Shown: positions 11,443 through 23,244 of the stretch, piece by piece
Layout of the letters: every line of letters begins with the position of its first letter
How positions within the stretch are numbered: position 1 is the first letter of the stretch
Origin: Helochares maculicollis
Lineage: Eukaryota > Arthropoda > Insecta > Coleoptera > Hydrophilidae
Length of the DNA: 45,440 bases
Direction: 5' to 3'
Assembly: GCA_033557835.1 (NCBI GenBank)
Contig: JAWQRO010000264.1
Span: 1 to 45,440, forward strand
The notes under the pieces: model-generated
The model's database searches: none
The model's input: the letters and a program-made list of their open reading frames with translations, nothing else
What the model was told of the DNA's origin: nothing
Made by a program: the position numbers and the translations under genes

Positions 11443-14099
11443 GATTATCAAGTATTCGATCCTTTCTTCTTATACATAATCTGTAACAATGTTCAGTGAA
11501 CTTAAATCTGCACCAAACACCAAAGTATAATGTGAAATATTTATTATTATCATAATACAATATTTTCATCTCTCTTCTCCTACCCTCAAGTCAGGATTGA
11601 AGTGATTCGATGTTCATGCTAGGTAACTCATTTAAAATGAAAATGTTCTGTGTCTGATGATCAATAAAAGAAGTAGTAACTGTTCATAGTTTCAACTTAT
11701 CAAATGGATGAATTAATCCATATGGGTACGGGTATTCAGGGAATTATATTCCAGTGATAAGTAAATACCGCTAAACACAGAAGTTATCCTTAACAAGCGA
11801 TTAACAATTCCAATGTTGCATATTCATATTGAAGTTTTGTTTATATAGTAAAATTGTAATATGTTTGAGGTCAATTTTGAAACATTAAACGAATATCAAC
11901 AATTCCTTTTGGGAAGTTACCAAAGAGCGCTATTTATCCTCAAATTATTGACAACTAATCTTTTCAAAAAACATTCACAAAAGACAAAGTTTATTGTACG
12001 AATTTCATCAGAGATTAAGTGTTAGCCCACCAGAAGTATTAAATAGAAAATGTTTTCAAGATATGGTCAAATTAGCTCCAAAATAAGCATTTATCCACAT
12101 AGTTGAAATGTAATCTTGCAATAGATTCTTCATCAGATATCAATCTGTAGTCCATTTTTATAAAGACACAATAATTACTATTTTTTTATGAGAACTGAAA
12201 AACAACTTTTTTATGGCTATCACCTGATATCTCTTTTATCAACCACTTGTATATCTTCTTTGGGTTACAAAAATCTAATGTATATTACTTGAAGTAATTT
12301 AAACATGAAAGAAGTTGAACTCAGAAGTACCTCGTCGGAAATTCAAATGAAACCGTGATTATAAACTCAATAAACCTTTTCTTAATTTTTTTTTGTTCGG
12401 TTCAAGTAATAGCTGCTGCCTTGCAGGATTACATTACAATGTTTCTTATCTAATTCACTCATTTTATTGAACATTAAAATATCATGTATTACGTTGAAAA
12501 TATGTACAGTATGAAAATTGGTGATTAGTGAATTTAAACGATCTTAAATATGCAACAGAAAATGTTTCAAAATTAATGTTAACAGAAAACGATACTGTCC
12601 TTACTTAGATTATATAAAAATAGTGCACATTTCTAACATTACTATGCTTCATTATTTTGAAATAATTATTCTACATCAAGACATAAAAGAATATCAATGT
12701 TTTTTCCTGGTCACTAGAGTCAACTTCCAGATCTTAGATCCCTCTTGTAAAGTTGCAAGTAACGATTTCTTTCAACATTTTGTTGTGCCTATACAAAAAT
12801 TTACAATAGGAGCAAGCAAAACAGTTCTTAATGTACACACTTTTTTCCTTAGAATTGTAAATACTTTATTACCATTGCATACTAAAATAATAATTTGTAA
12901 TTTATTATTTTCTATATTCTTACATTAGAAAATGTGCTAAATACATGAATTATCTTATGGATATTTCAAGTAATTAGTGACTAATCTAAGCAGGCCTCTC
13001 TAAATATTTACATTACAGGTCAAGTGAACTTTGACACCATGAATTGTTACGAAATTTACAGAATAGGTGAATAAGAGAACTTGGATTAATTGATGGACGA
13101 TTGGTACCTTGTAATTCATTTGTGGCGATTTTTGGCTGTTTCGAAGAAATGGAAATTCAATTCGGCCTTTTTGACAGGAGGAACCTTGGTACTTGTAACA
13201 CTTGCACGGCTGCCAACTGCGAAGCGACCAGAATAGTTGTTGCGCGTTTTTCAAAAACACTGGCTTTATTTGGCACAGTTTGCCTTTCAGATGCACTTTA
13301 AGTGCGACGTGGGTCAAGTTTATTAATAGACCCGCCAACGAGAGAATTGCAAAAATTCCTTTGTGTTTTCTGAGAGAGAGAAAGTAGGCGCTATAATTCT
13401 CACGCGGCTTGGAAAAGAGTGTGGTGCACCTGCCACATAAAAGCGGGAGTTTTGAATTCACACTTCTTTTCAAGGCGAATTAACTACTACGATTGCTATT
13501 TCGAAGAATTGGATCGACCACAAGAACATTGATAGTCAATAAGGATCGACGTTAGGAGGAAACATCAAATCTTGGACTCGTATAGCGAACTATCTCGGAG
13601 CTCTTACATTTTATATTTTAATACAATGCATTTATCAGTCCTACTAATTCAAACTTTCTGAAGCGAAATAATCAATTTGCATGTATAAAACAGCATGACC
13701 TACAAATAAAGTAGGCTTAATTGCATCCTCTCTATCTTTATTCTTCTTTATTTATAAATTTATAGAAACCAAATTTTGCGTTAAAGAAAAAATACCTTCG
13801 CCAGTTTTAAACAAATAAAGAAATTCTTCACTTTAGATTATAATGCGAAATTACGTTCTCTAATGATTAAAAAAAGTAGGAATGAAAGTTGATGTGTTTT
13901 AAAACGTAAGTTATTCGTGCGTCAAAGATGATAATGTTGATTTTCTGGTAACTTCGTAAAAACCAGCAATAATAAAATTTCAACCCCCGTCAACGTGTTG
14001 GAAACGGGGGCGTAGTAAGTGGGGGTAGCGAGCGTAAAGGAAAGGGATAGAAAATACGCGATTGGAGAGCCGCTTGTCCATTCAGGGTTGCGAAGCAGG
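11443..14099. other. intergenic region between divergent Vps13D and GPA2
   Basis: 2.7 kb that must hold the Vps13D 5'UTR/promoter (left part) and GPA2 upstream control sequence (right part). Most is AT-rich, but 13090-13480 and 13960-14110 are visibly richer in GC, as promoters or non-coding exons often are in such genomes. The open frames here look accidental: no conserved motif and no splice logic. Confidence 0.6.
13436..13444 (+). promoter_or_regulatory. possible TATA box upstream of GPA2
   Basis: CATAAAAGC within a GC-richer patch, with an initiator-like TTCACAC about 20 bases downstream. It could drive a GPA2 transcript reaching the UTR exon that ends at 14136. Position and sequence are suggestive only. 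Confidence 0.25.
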
Positions 14100-14136
14100 C
14101 GATTCCACAACGACGCTAGGCGTCCTGCATCGTCAG
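14100..14136 (+). other. GPA2 5'UTR exon, 3' end (start not defined)
   Basis: A strong donor, CGTCAG|GTAAGT, falls at 14136/14137 and pairs in orientation and spacing with the acceptor just before the GPA2 ATG. The exon's start is unknown; GC-richer sequence from about 13960 suggests it begins in or before that patch. Confidence 0.6.
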
Positions 14137-14477
14137 GTAAGTTGCGTCTTCTTTGCTATCACAAGTTTTAATTTTATTTAGAATTCATTTCCTCAGCTTA
14201 AAAAAAATTACCTCGGCTTGCCAAGTCCTTTCTTTCCTTGCATGATATTTTTTGCAATTTTTTAAATCGCCTTGCCAAGTTGTTATCTTTATTATCATGT
14301 TAGCTCTAAATTTGCGTTTTTAGCAACTTTTTGGCAATTTTGCTTTTTTCGCACCATTTTAGCATTATCGGGGCTTAAATGTTTTTCGTCATTACTTCTA
14401 ATAGTTTTAGTTTTAATTTTGCATCAAAATGTGTTTACTTTGTAGTCGTCTACTAACAATTTTCCTATTTTTTACAG
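14137..14477 (+). other. GPA2 5'UTR intron
   Basis: 341-bp intron from GTAAGTTGCG to TTTTTTACAG, with a T-rich 3' half. It ends one base before the GPA2 start codon. The GPB5 gene in this window has an intron ending at the same relative position. Confidence 0.7.
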
Positions 14478-14478
14478 A

Positions 14479-14847
14479 ATGCTAGTGTGTTGGCTCTTGA
14501 TAGCCGCTGTTACTTTCTCGAATGCGTTTTTCACATCCACTGTGACAGCTCGCGATGCCTGGCAAAGGCCAGGGTGCCATAAAGTTGGCCACACGAGAAA
14601 AATTAGCATTCCTGATTGTATAGAATTCAAAATGACGACAAATGCTTGCCGAGGATTCTGCGATAGCTGGGCAATTCCTTCAGGTCCAAAGGCTAACAAG
14701 GAGCAGCCGGTAACTTCAGTGGGACAATGCTGCAACATCATGGAGAGTGAGCCTGTTGAAGCTCAGGTGTTATGCCTGGATGGGGTCAGGAAATTAACTT
14801 TCAAATCCGCCGTCTCCTGTTCGTGCTACCACTGCAAGAAGGAGTAA
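14479..14847 (+). CDS. GPA2: glycoprotein hormone alpha-2 (thyrostimulin alpha subunit)
   Basis: A complete 122-residue secreted protein in one coding exon. Residues 1-24 are a hydrophobic signal peptide (MLVCWLLIAAVTFSNAFF..., likely cut near TVTA/RDAW). The mature part has exactly ten cysteines (33, 47, 57, 61, 84, 85, 99, 114, 116, 119), with the cystine-knot motifs CRGFC (57-61) and CSC (114-116), plus GCHKVGHTRKISIPDC, TTNACRGFC and the family's QCC pair. This is the layout of GPA2, which pairs with GPB5 and activates an LGR1-type receptor; in insects the hormone is tied to ion and water balance and reproduction. No N-X-S/T glycosylation site is present in the mature chain, which is unusual for a 'glycoprotein' hormone subunit. 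The length is close to the family norm. Confidence 0.96.
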   Translation: MLVCWLLIAAVTFSNAFFTSTVTARDAWQRPGCHKVGHTRKISIPDCIEFKMTTNACRGFCDSWAIPSGPKANKEQPVTSVGQCCNIMESEPVEAQVLCLDGVRKLTFKSAVSCSCYHCKKE

Positions 14848-14932
14848 GATCTTAAGGGAAGAAGCCTACCATATATGCCACTTTCTTTAGGAACTTAAAC
14901 CATCTGTTAAGGCGTTTCTCTTGTTTTTATTA

Positions 14933-14938
14933 AATAAA
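14933..14938 (+). terminator. GPA2 polyadenylation signal
   Basis: AATAAA lies 85 bases after the GPA2 stop codon, followed by a GTGTATTACTTGAGTTTTT stretch that could serve as the downstream element. Confidence 0.7.
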
Positions 14939-14959
14939 AAATCTAGTCGTGTATTACTT

Positions 14960-16080
14960 GAGTTTTTACATGTCCAAATGTATGTATGTAAAATATCTCC
15001 TATACAATGTCAAAAACTAAAAATATAAAAAAATGTCTAAAATGTTTAAAATGTCTAAAATATCTCAAACGTTTAAAACATCTCAAGTACTTGAATTGTT
15101 TGAATATAAACCGGTACAATCATAAATGTTAACAAATAATTTAAGTTTTTTAGAGGAATTGCCGTATATATAGAGTGTAATTTATTTAAATTTTTCTTGT
15201 AATATAAAAGTAAATTCTAATGTAATGTAAATATTATACTGACTGACTGATTGTTCTCTAAAATTATAAAAATTATATTATGAACGTATCTATATATTCA
15301 TTAAATAGTTTATTTCTATGCAGTTGTTGCTTTTTTTTGATAACCTGATTCTAATTATTTCTGTCTTAAAAATAATAATATCATAACTTTACCACTTTAT
15401 GGCAAATTCAAAGAGTTTGTTTTATCCAACATTTTTATTTACAAAAATGTAAATCAAACGACGATGCAGTGCAAATATTTATGTTGTTTTCCAATTTAAG
15501 GCGGCCTCTAAGGGTAGTATTTTAATTCAATTAATTAATTTTGCACGCCTTCGTTAGGTAAACCTAAAAAATTGCATTTTTATTAAATTATGTCAAAGTA
15601 TGTAAAGTGGCTTGCTGGTCTCTTTGAAAAATAATAAAATTTGGCATTTGTTTACCAGAAGACTCAATAAGTAATGTAATTTGGCTAAAATTTCTTAAGA
15701 GTATTTAAATTTAAATATAATCTAAATTATGAATTAATATTTATTGCTTCAAGTTTCATATGTTGCGCACCGCGTTCTGAAATCAAATTGACGAAGACAC
15801 ATGATATTTGCACCTGGACAGGCCACAACTACTCATCTGATAATTTCGTGAAATGTTTGACCGTAATTGAAATATCCATTTCGCATGGTACAATAATTAG
15901 GTGATGTGGAAACTTAATTTCGAATATTAGTTTCTAGCAGTGATGAATTTTTTGTAAGCTGAGTAACAATGCATAATATTATCATCTGTAAGTTTTTTAA
16001 GCCACGCAACCGTCAGTGAAGAGTTCGTTGTTAAGATATAAATAAATAAGGGACGCCTAAAATTGGTCTTTATATTAACA
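14960..16080. other. spacer downstream of GPA2, no gene seen
   Basis: AT-rich sequence. The only structure I see is a run of imperfect 10-base units related to ATGTCTAAAA at about 15030-15090, next to the palindrome TCAAGTACTTGA. No coding potential is recognised. Confidence 0.6.
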
Positions 16081-16468
16081 TTCTTACGATTTCCACAGGA
16101 ATTTTTTCTTAATCTATCACAAAAATGCCGCTTATTAATTTACTTGCAGTACTATATTTACAATAAATTCCATTATATATTTTTACTATTTACATTTAAT
16201 ACCTTATTTATGTGTGTCATTAGTTCGACTAATGCGCTTTTGACCTTCTCTTTGGTTCTCCTAGGATCTTCTTATATCTGATATTTTCCCAGTGAGACCG
16301 TAGATTCTCACGACCCTCACAATGGATTGCATCCGTCCATACTTAACTTGTTAAAATCAGTTAGAAGGGAAATTTTCGTTGTCGGTATTAGCAGGATTTA
16401 TTATACTTTAATCTGATAAAACACAAAGCTATATTTCCTTCATAGTAGAGATGGCCAGCTTTGTTACA
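16081..16468 (+). repeat. solo-LTR-like repeat, copy A
   Basis: Similar over its length to 26071-26481: shared blocks include ACAAAAATGCCGCT, a TTAGTTCGACTAATGC palindrome-like core, ATTA.CAGGATTTATTATA, AAAACACAAAG and GCTGGCCA followed by GTTACAATAT at the end. About 390-410 bp with near TG...CA ends, no coding content; best read as a solo long terminal repeat, though no target-site duplication is evident. Confidence 0.5.
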
Positions 16469-18200
16469 ATATAAAATGTAAACTATTTAACATTAACGTC
16501 TTATTAAATAGCATTAAACTATGTATGTATTTTCTGCTCAATATCGTTATAGCTGTTCCTAACGTTCAAATTTATTTATATAATGTCACTAGAAAAATGG
16601 GTTGAATATTATGACCATTGTTACTAATGTAGATTTTTCAAGCATATTAAGATAAATAAAAGTATAAACTTTTTAAAAATAATTCAAATAGGAAAGAGTC
16701 ATTAAATATGTTCTTTTTGACCAATGGGCGACTTTAAAATCGAGAAAAAATGCCATTCTTTATTGTTTCATGTTTATAATTGAGACTTACTACCCAAAAA
16801 TCTTGTATTGAAGGTCACTCCAAATAGGTACATACTCTAAATTGAATTATAAAAGCTAAAATTAGTTTTCAGCTGCAAAATATTAAGGTTTTAATGTACA
16901 TTAATGCAAAACCTGTAGTAGCACGGGCACCTAGTACTGACAAATTTGTGTAAACCTGCAATTGAAGGCATTTAACCTAACTTATATAATAATTTATTAT
17001 AATGATGTTATGTTTTATGGTCCATTATTAATTTACGATTTATTGTACTTTTGTTTTTGATAACATTTGCAGTTTTAAAGGGTTTATTATCAATTTTTTT
17101 TCAGCAAACAATTTTAAGAGCTGTATTATATGAATCCAAATTTCTTATAGTTTATACTTGTTAACCAAGACTATAACAATAATTTTCATAAAAATTTTGA
17201 AGAATCAAACCTTTTTTAAATTTCCTATAAATTATATAGAACTCTATTGTCGATATTATTACAAGGATCAGTCCTATAGGTGGCTGCTTTTTATAATCCG
17301 TGTTTATTTAAGAATTGACATGAACCTATAAGAATTGAGAATGTTTATTTACAAAGTGTGAGAGAGTTTTTTACGGTGGTCATTTGCATTTGACTTGTTA
17401 GATATACACTTAAGAATCTATAAAAGAAAGTATTATCGTAAATTGAAGATATTTTGGGTTGCACTTTTTATGCTGCTGAATTGGTGAGTCAAATTAATTT
17501 GTAGAACTATAAAAATATTTGAAGTTCTTTTAAGAACAGTTTTGGTTAATACAGTAAACAGTTCACATGAAACCAATATAAGTACATCTGATGAAGTATA
17601 ATCTGAATATTTAAATTTGCTTGAAGATTACTATAATATATCCTGCAAGATTTATATTTCTCACATCGATAGTTCATTTATATATTTCGTTATTCGTTGA
17701 TGACTATCTAGTTATTTTATTAGTAAATGAAACAAACCGGTAAGCGCAACTAGCACCGCTAAGTTTATTGAATACTTTCATATTCGTTGTCAGGAAAGAA
17801 ATTATTAGACAACAAATTAAATATTTTCGATTCCGATTTGATGTCGTAAAGCGTATATGTAACGGTAGAAAAATTTAACATTTCACAAACAATTTTGAAC
17901 ACAACACTCATTCTTATCAAAAACTAAAAAAAATAATCTCATATTAATCATATAAAAAATAAATACTCAAGTTTTTATATATAAGGGATAGCTTTTATGT
18001 TTGACAAACAAGTTCATAGAGAGTGCCACTAATAAAATGTCAACACAGACAAACTCCACATGTGTTTAACTTTTTGTAGATGCTCTGGTGTACCTCATGT
18101 GGGTTACCATCGTTCCATATACGGCAATTGTGTTTGTTAACATAGCCCTCACACTAAAATGATCATAAGATGATGTAATTTAGATGAATCATCGATAGGT
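16469..18200. other. AT-rich spacer, nothing recognised
   Basis: No conserved coding sequence, clear repeat or RNA gene seen on either strand. The last 200 bases may belong to the LINE that starts to be recognisable at about 18210. Confidence 0.5.
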
Positions 18201-18209
18201 TTTAAAATT

Positions 18210-18985
18210 GGCGGCTGGAATGACAACATCCTCTGATACCCAGATGACACGACTTTAGTAGCAGAAAGCAAGAAGGTCTTAGACCATCGCGCCCAAAAAG
18301 TGCAAGACAAAAGCAAATGCATGGGCCTGTACTTCAACATTAAGAAGACAAAAGTTATGACCAATTATAGCAAGTAAAGTTATAGTTGTAATAAAGATTA
18401 ATGATAAGGAAATCAAGTCGGTCCTAGGTTGTATCTTTCTTGGATCAAAAATCGACTACACTATTGATTTGGGACCTAAGATTAGAAAGTGCATAGCTCT
18501 TGGTAGGGCTGCTATGCAAGCAATGGAAAAGATCGGGTAAAGCAGAGCCATCAATACTGCCGCAAAATCAAGACTCGTCAACGTAATCGTATTTCCAATA
18601 AAAACCCATTGCTGCGAAAGCTGGACTGTCAAGAAAGCGGACAGAAGGAAAATATATGCATTTGAATTGTGGTGCTGGAGAAGATAGCTTCGAATGCCCT
18701 GGACGAACTAAGCAGTTTTGGACTGCGTCAAGCCAAAAATTACACTAAGGGGCAAAATTACCAAATAATAGCTCTCATTTTTGGACCATACTATGACAGA
18801 AAACTCACTAGAAACGTCGATGATAATTAGCAAAGTTAGCAAAGAGAGAAGGTGAGGATACCAACAAACACGGTAGCTCGACACGATAAAGACTATCACG
18901 AACAAGTCAATCGCAGAACAAAAAGAAGTTGTAATAGACAGGGATGTATGGAGAACTATTACTTATAAAGTAACCGAATGTCTAT
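18210..18985 (+). mobile_element. RTE-like LINE fragment (reverse transcriptase catalytic region to C-terminus)
   Basis: The plus strand reads YPDDTTLVAESKKVLDHRAQ (YADD catalytic box decayed to YPDD), then GLYFNIKKTKVMT, LGCIFLGSKID, KSRLVNVIVFPIKTHCCESW, then TVKKADRRK and FELWCWRR, and ends near VIDRDVWRTITYKV. This order (YxDD, LNxxKTK, FLGS, CESWTxKKxxxR, FELWCWRRxLR.PW) is that of RTE-clade non-LTR retrotransposons. There are stops after GK-IG, WRR and elsewhere, so it is a 5'-truncated dead copy. Confidence 0.8.
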
Positions 18986-19335
18986 CTCGATTGCACGGAT
19001 ATCCACAACAGGAACAATATAGCCGTTCGTCCAAAAATGCGCCTCATTGTGTATAAAGTCATTAACTTTGATTTCCTGACTCAATTGGATCTTAGACAGG
19101 TGTAGATGCAAAATTCGCAAAATTGAAGTCAAAAAAAGGCCGAGTTCATGTATTCAGCGAGGAATTTACTGCCTTGGATTCACTTGCACAATTTCACAGA
19201 TCCCGACAAAGTTCTTGTCCGATCTGGCGTTCCTTTGTCGTACAGATGCTGGTCGATTGCTTACCGAAACGATCATCTAGAACTTGGCCACCAATTGGTG
19301 GTAAGTTGACTTTAAAGGGATACACACGAACAAAA
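18986..19335 (-). mobile_element. Tc1/mariner-superfamily transposase remnant (a lineage distinct from the mariners here)
   Basis: The minus strand, with some stops, reads VSNRPASVRQRNARSDKN, VNPRQ-IPR-IHELGL, LTSILRILHLHLSKIQLSQE and, further left, NEAHFWTNGYI. This matches the common insect IS630/Tc1/mariner-type transposase with the signatures ENPRQSIPRR, KIQLxQEL and FSDEAHFWLNGY. The region between KIQL..KVNDF and EAHFW is deleted. It abuts the LINE on its left in opposite orientation. Confidence 0.7.
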
Positions 19336-19349
19336 TCATTTTGATATTA

Positions 19350-21600
19350 AAGTTTTATTACTATCGGGAAAAGAGGCAAAAATACTAAGAAATAACTTTA
19401 CATCTCATTGACCTTCGCATATGAAGCTGTTTTATTTTGTATCTAAAAATTACGGTACAAATGATTTACTTTTTTTAAACCTATAGCTCAAGATTTGATT
19501 GACGCATTTACGAGAAAAGTAAGCAAGTGCTTCGTGTTATTGCAGGTCATGATGGCTCTTATGCAACCCCTTGATTTATGATACATCATACTTTAATGAA
19601 ATTGTAATATTTCATATATACTAATAATGCACAATCATAATAATGTAAAATAAAAATACCAAATTAATTTTGTTTTAATTTAAACTTCTTAAAATTGAAG
19701 AATTTATGACAGAACTGGATGTTCTGCAGTAACAAAGATTGCTTGTCAGGTTTGCGTAAAAATAAGAAGCAAACTTAAATAAAAAATTTTATTTAATCGT
19801 TTTTCTGTGATTTCTAATGTAACATTTAATTATTAATAGAAAAAAATGAAAGATGTAATAAAATTTTCACGGTTTTGTTAAAGGAAACAATGTTATAAAA
19901 GTGCATTTACAGTCAGTGTCTTCTGCCATTAACATAAATTAGCTTTTTCATAAATGAAAAATGCCTTTGTCATCTTCAAGAGACTTTTTACATATGCAGA
20001 GGCTAATTTATTGTTATTACCTTAGCAGGAGCATTATAGTTTCCTATACTCATGGATCTGTAGTAAAAGCTTACGATTAATGGAACGCTCTAAAAGTGTT
20101 TACCTATATAAAATTCTAAAAATCTATGAACCGTACAAAACATCTTTAGCACTTAAAGTCGTCTTAATCGAGACATGCAAATAGCGCTTAAGAAAAGAGC
20201 GACAGCCGTTAACTTTTATGTTATTGTTGTTCTATACTCTATCGTTTGCGTATATTTAAGGTAAATTCTGCATAATCCTGCTAAAAATAAAGCGATGACG
20301 TTGAGAGACAAGAAAAACTGCTAATTATCGAATTAATAATTTCTTTTACTGAAGCGGAAACATTTTAAAATTCTTATTTAGATCTGCATCGCTCCTTGTT
20401 TTTGTAACCCTCCTTTCTTGCCAACACACCTGAATCTCAAGTCTCTTTCCCAAACCTTCTGTTTTGCCCAACCCTCCTAAAAATCCAGCCACAGTCTTGT
20501 TAATGAGAACACGAAAAAGACATCGAAATTCAAAAAATACAAGGGCCATCTACAGATTAAAGGAGAGATTTTAAGTGGGATGTATTACAAGGAATAAGTT
20601 AAAAAGCCTTTTGTTTTGATATAATTTTCCAGGTAAATTTCCCGGGAACCCTTTCGCACGATAGTCGCTCGTTAATTAAGGAAAGTTTGTCCTGTGCTGT
20701 CAGTTTTTAGATAACTTTAAAGCAGGACATGCTGGTTTCTCTTAGATACATAGCAAAAGATATAACAATCACTCAATGAAAAAGAACATTGACGATGAGC
20801 TATATCCAGCAATCGAAAAATATCCACATTTCCTGCAAGCTATGTAAAAATCACATTTTCCTGCTTGTTGTGTAGAGACGTACCGTCTGATTTTTTTCAT
20901 TAGAAATTCGTTGCCTGAAGCGAAACCAATTTAATGCTGCCTAAACAAAATAATATAAGGATCGTTATCATATTCTCTGTGGCCCCTGATTAGTGCATTT
21001 GGGAGAAAAATATTCGAAATTTGTGTAAAAAAAAAAATAAGTTGCATCATATATAATTGTTGCCTCAAATGGTATCTCTAGGGAAAGAGCCCCAGTCGGC
21101 AATTCTTTTGGAAAAGTAAGCACTTTGTGCTCCTCATCACGACAAACGTATAATGATTTTCAGAAAAATGACAGAAAAATACCATTTATACAGGCATTGC
21201 TTAATTACTCTTTTACTTAATGAGGTTTTTGCAAATCATAAAATAGTCTCTTCTATGAATCATAGTGTTGTTGGAAGGTTTTACATTGATTTAACAAACA
21301 ATCAAATAAAATAATCTTTTTGTTTTCCCAATATTCATTATATATATTTTGTGCATATTTTTAACGTATCGTGTAATTCTTTTTTATTGACCGTTCTATT
21401 ACTCATATTAAATCGTGTATAGGTACTATTTTCTATTTCTGTAAAATTTTAAAAGTCAAAATCAATGTAGAATTAGAAATTAAGTTGCAGTAGGTGAAAA
21501 CAAGAGCATGAGGAATGACGTTGGAACTTTATGTAGTATGCTGGTGTAAAGAGGTGAAATGTGGTGGAAAGGGGTGATTCTTTTGAAAATCTCCTGGAAA
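19350..21600. other. spacer, nothing recognised
   Basis: AT-rich. A CT-biased plus strand around 20380-20500 is open on the minus strand for 67 codons, but its translation shows no known motif. No other structure seen. Confidence 0.5.
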
Positions 21601-21614
21601 GCAACAATTGTTCG

Positions 21615-21777
21615 TGTGTCTAGTAAAATATGACGTAGCGCGGGCTCTCGTTTTTAACACCTAATGGGACGCTTGCGCTTTTGCAGAAACACACCCCTTT
21701 AAGGGTAGTTCAGAAGTTTTATTAACCGGCGCTCTTCCACTGTGCGACCGACAAGAACTGGCGGCAAACACTGAAAG
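21615..21777 (+). promoter_or_regulatory. candidate promoter and non-coding first exon (possibly GPB5)
   Basis: A GC-richer island (GTAGCGCGGGCTCTCG, AACCGGCGCTCTTCC) in very AT-rich surroundings, with a CRE-like TGACGTAG at about 21632 and an initiator-like TTCAGA at about 21709. It ends in a good splice donor, GAAAG|GTACGT, at 21777/21778. The sequence has no open frame worth noting, so if transcribed it would be 5'UTR. The next plus-strand gene acceptor that fits is the one before the GPB5 ATG at 40190. This link is inference. Confidence 0.3.
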
Positions 21778-23240
21778 GTACGTAGATACTATTTTAAAGC
21801 ACGTTTTTCTTTAGCCTAATTTCCAAGCGAACTCACTTTTGTGTCCCCCTGACTTCATTTCCATCACAAACAGGTGGTTGGTTGACCAAATACAAACTTT
21901 AATTTAGGGTTGTATCATAGATTCAGAGTAAAATAGCACATTGGTGAAAATGTTGAGCCTAACGGCATAGCTGTTTCCTTATGGTACTATAAAAGTTTTT
22001 GACAAGCATTACTATAATTCAAACTTATTTGTTAGTAATAGATTTGTTTGAAAACTATTATCAGTAACAAGGGAGGGAATTGGAAGAGATGACCTGGCTT
22101 AGTTTTTAATTTTGAAGGGAAAATGCAATCATTTTAGTAAAGCTTGTTCAAGGTTGCATGTGCACCTTTTGAATATCAATTTCACTAATTGCATAATGAT
22201 GTGAGGTGCACACGTTACGGGTTTTTCACGGTGGCTACATTTTACGTTTAAATTTAAATTTCCCCATCAATTCTGTGTTAACTTTGTTATTAATATCAAA
22301 TAGAAAACTTTTTGTCTACAAAATTTTGTTTGTTATTTCGCTTCAAATTAATTTTATCCTAAAATGTTCCTCTTCTACCCGGTCATTAATTTTAGTTGAA
22401 AAATAACTGTGCTGAGTCAGGAATATTAGAACTTGGAAAGGCCATTCAGTGTAAATAAATTTCCTAAGAGGAAATTAATATTAATAAGTGCATGAGTGAC
22501 TGCTTAAAATGGTAAATATCCTACTAAAGACACTAAGTTGACACTTAGTGTCCATATGACATTTTTAATTCGATTCTATGTATTTTAAGTATACTAACAG
22601 GATGGTAGGTAGGACTTAAAATCGTGGTGGAGGAATTTCAATTTGAAATCTTTTTCTACCTACATATATTTACCGAATGTCGATTTAACTAAAATTAAGA
22701 ATTTTAAAAGCCCCATTAGGGATAATTTTCATGCGTCACCTCTCAGGTAAGGAAAATCGATATTTTTATGTAGCTTCCGATATAGATTTAGACCGTTTGT
22801 TTTTGGAAGTCCAATAGTATTATTTAAATGATGTTACAATATCTTTTTTTCAAAAACCAGCTTTACCGCTATTACTATTTTTATGGCAGTATGAAATAAA
22901 CTATTTCTCTCTTGCAGATTATATGTTGCATGTATATTTTGGCAATATGAACTTAAATATCATTAATTGGCATTTACACATTTTTACAATGACGAAACCT
23001 TAGATAAAATATATTATATCTGAAATTGTAAACGTATGCGTACTGTCCTATTAAGTTTTATATAAGTTGAAAGAAAGTTTTACAGAGTTTTTTGTTTTGT
23101 ACATTGTTTATTACCAATGTGATTAGCACATGCTAAAAATAAATTATTTATTGTTTTCGACATATATTTTCGTTCGAAAGCAATGGAATAGATAAAAAAT
23201 TAACATTTTTTTTTAATTTTTTGCTTAAGCTAATCATTAA
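21778..23240. other. spacer, nothing recognised
   Basis: AT-rich, no motif, repeat or gene that I can support. Confidence 0.5.
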
Positions 23241-23244
23241 TATG

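Noticed and set aside
13000..13473. 157-codon minus-strand open frame upstream of GPA2.
   Set aside because: No conserved motif, odd composition, and it lies in a GC-richer promoter-like patch where stops are rarer; overlapping frames are open on the other strand too.
14472..14741. Minus-strand open frame opposite GPA2.
   Set aside because: It is the mirror of a well-supported coding exon and shows no motif of its own.
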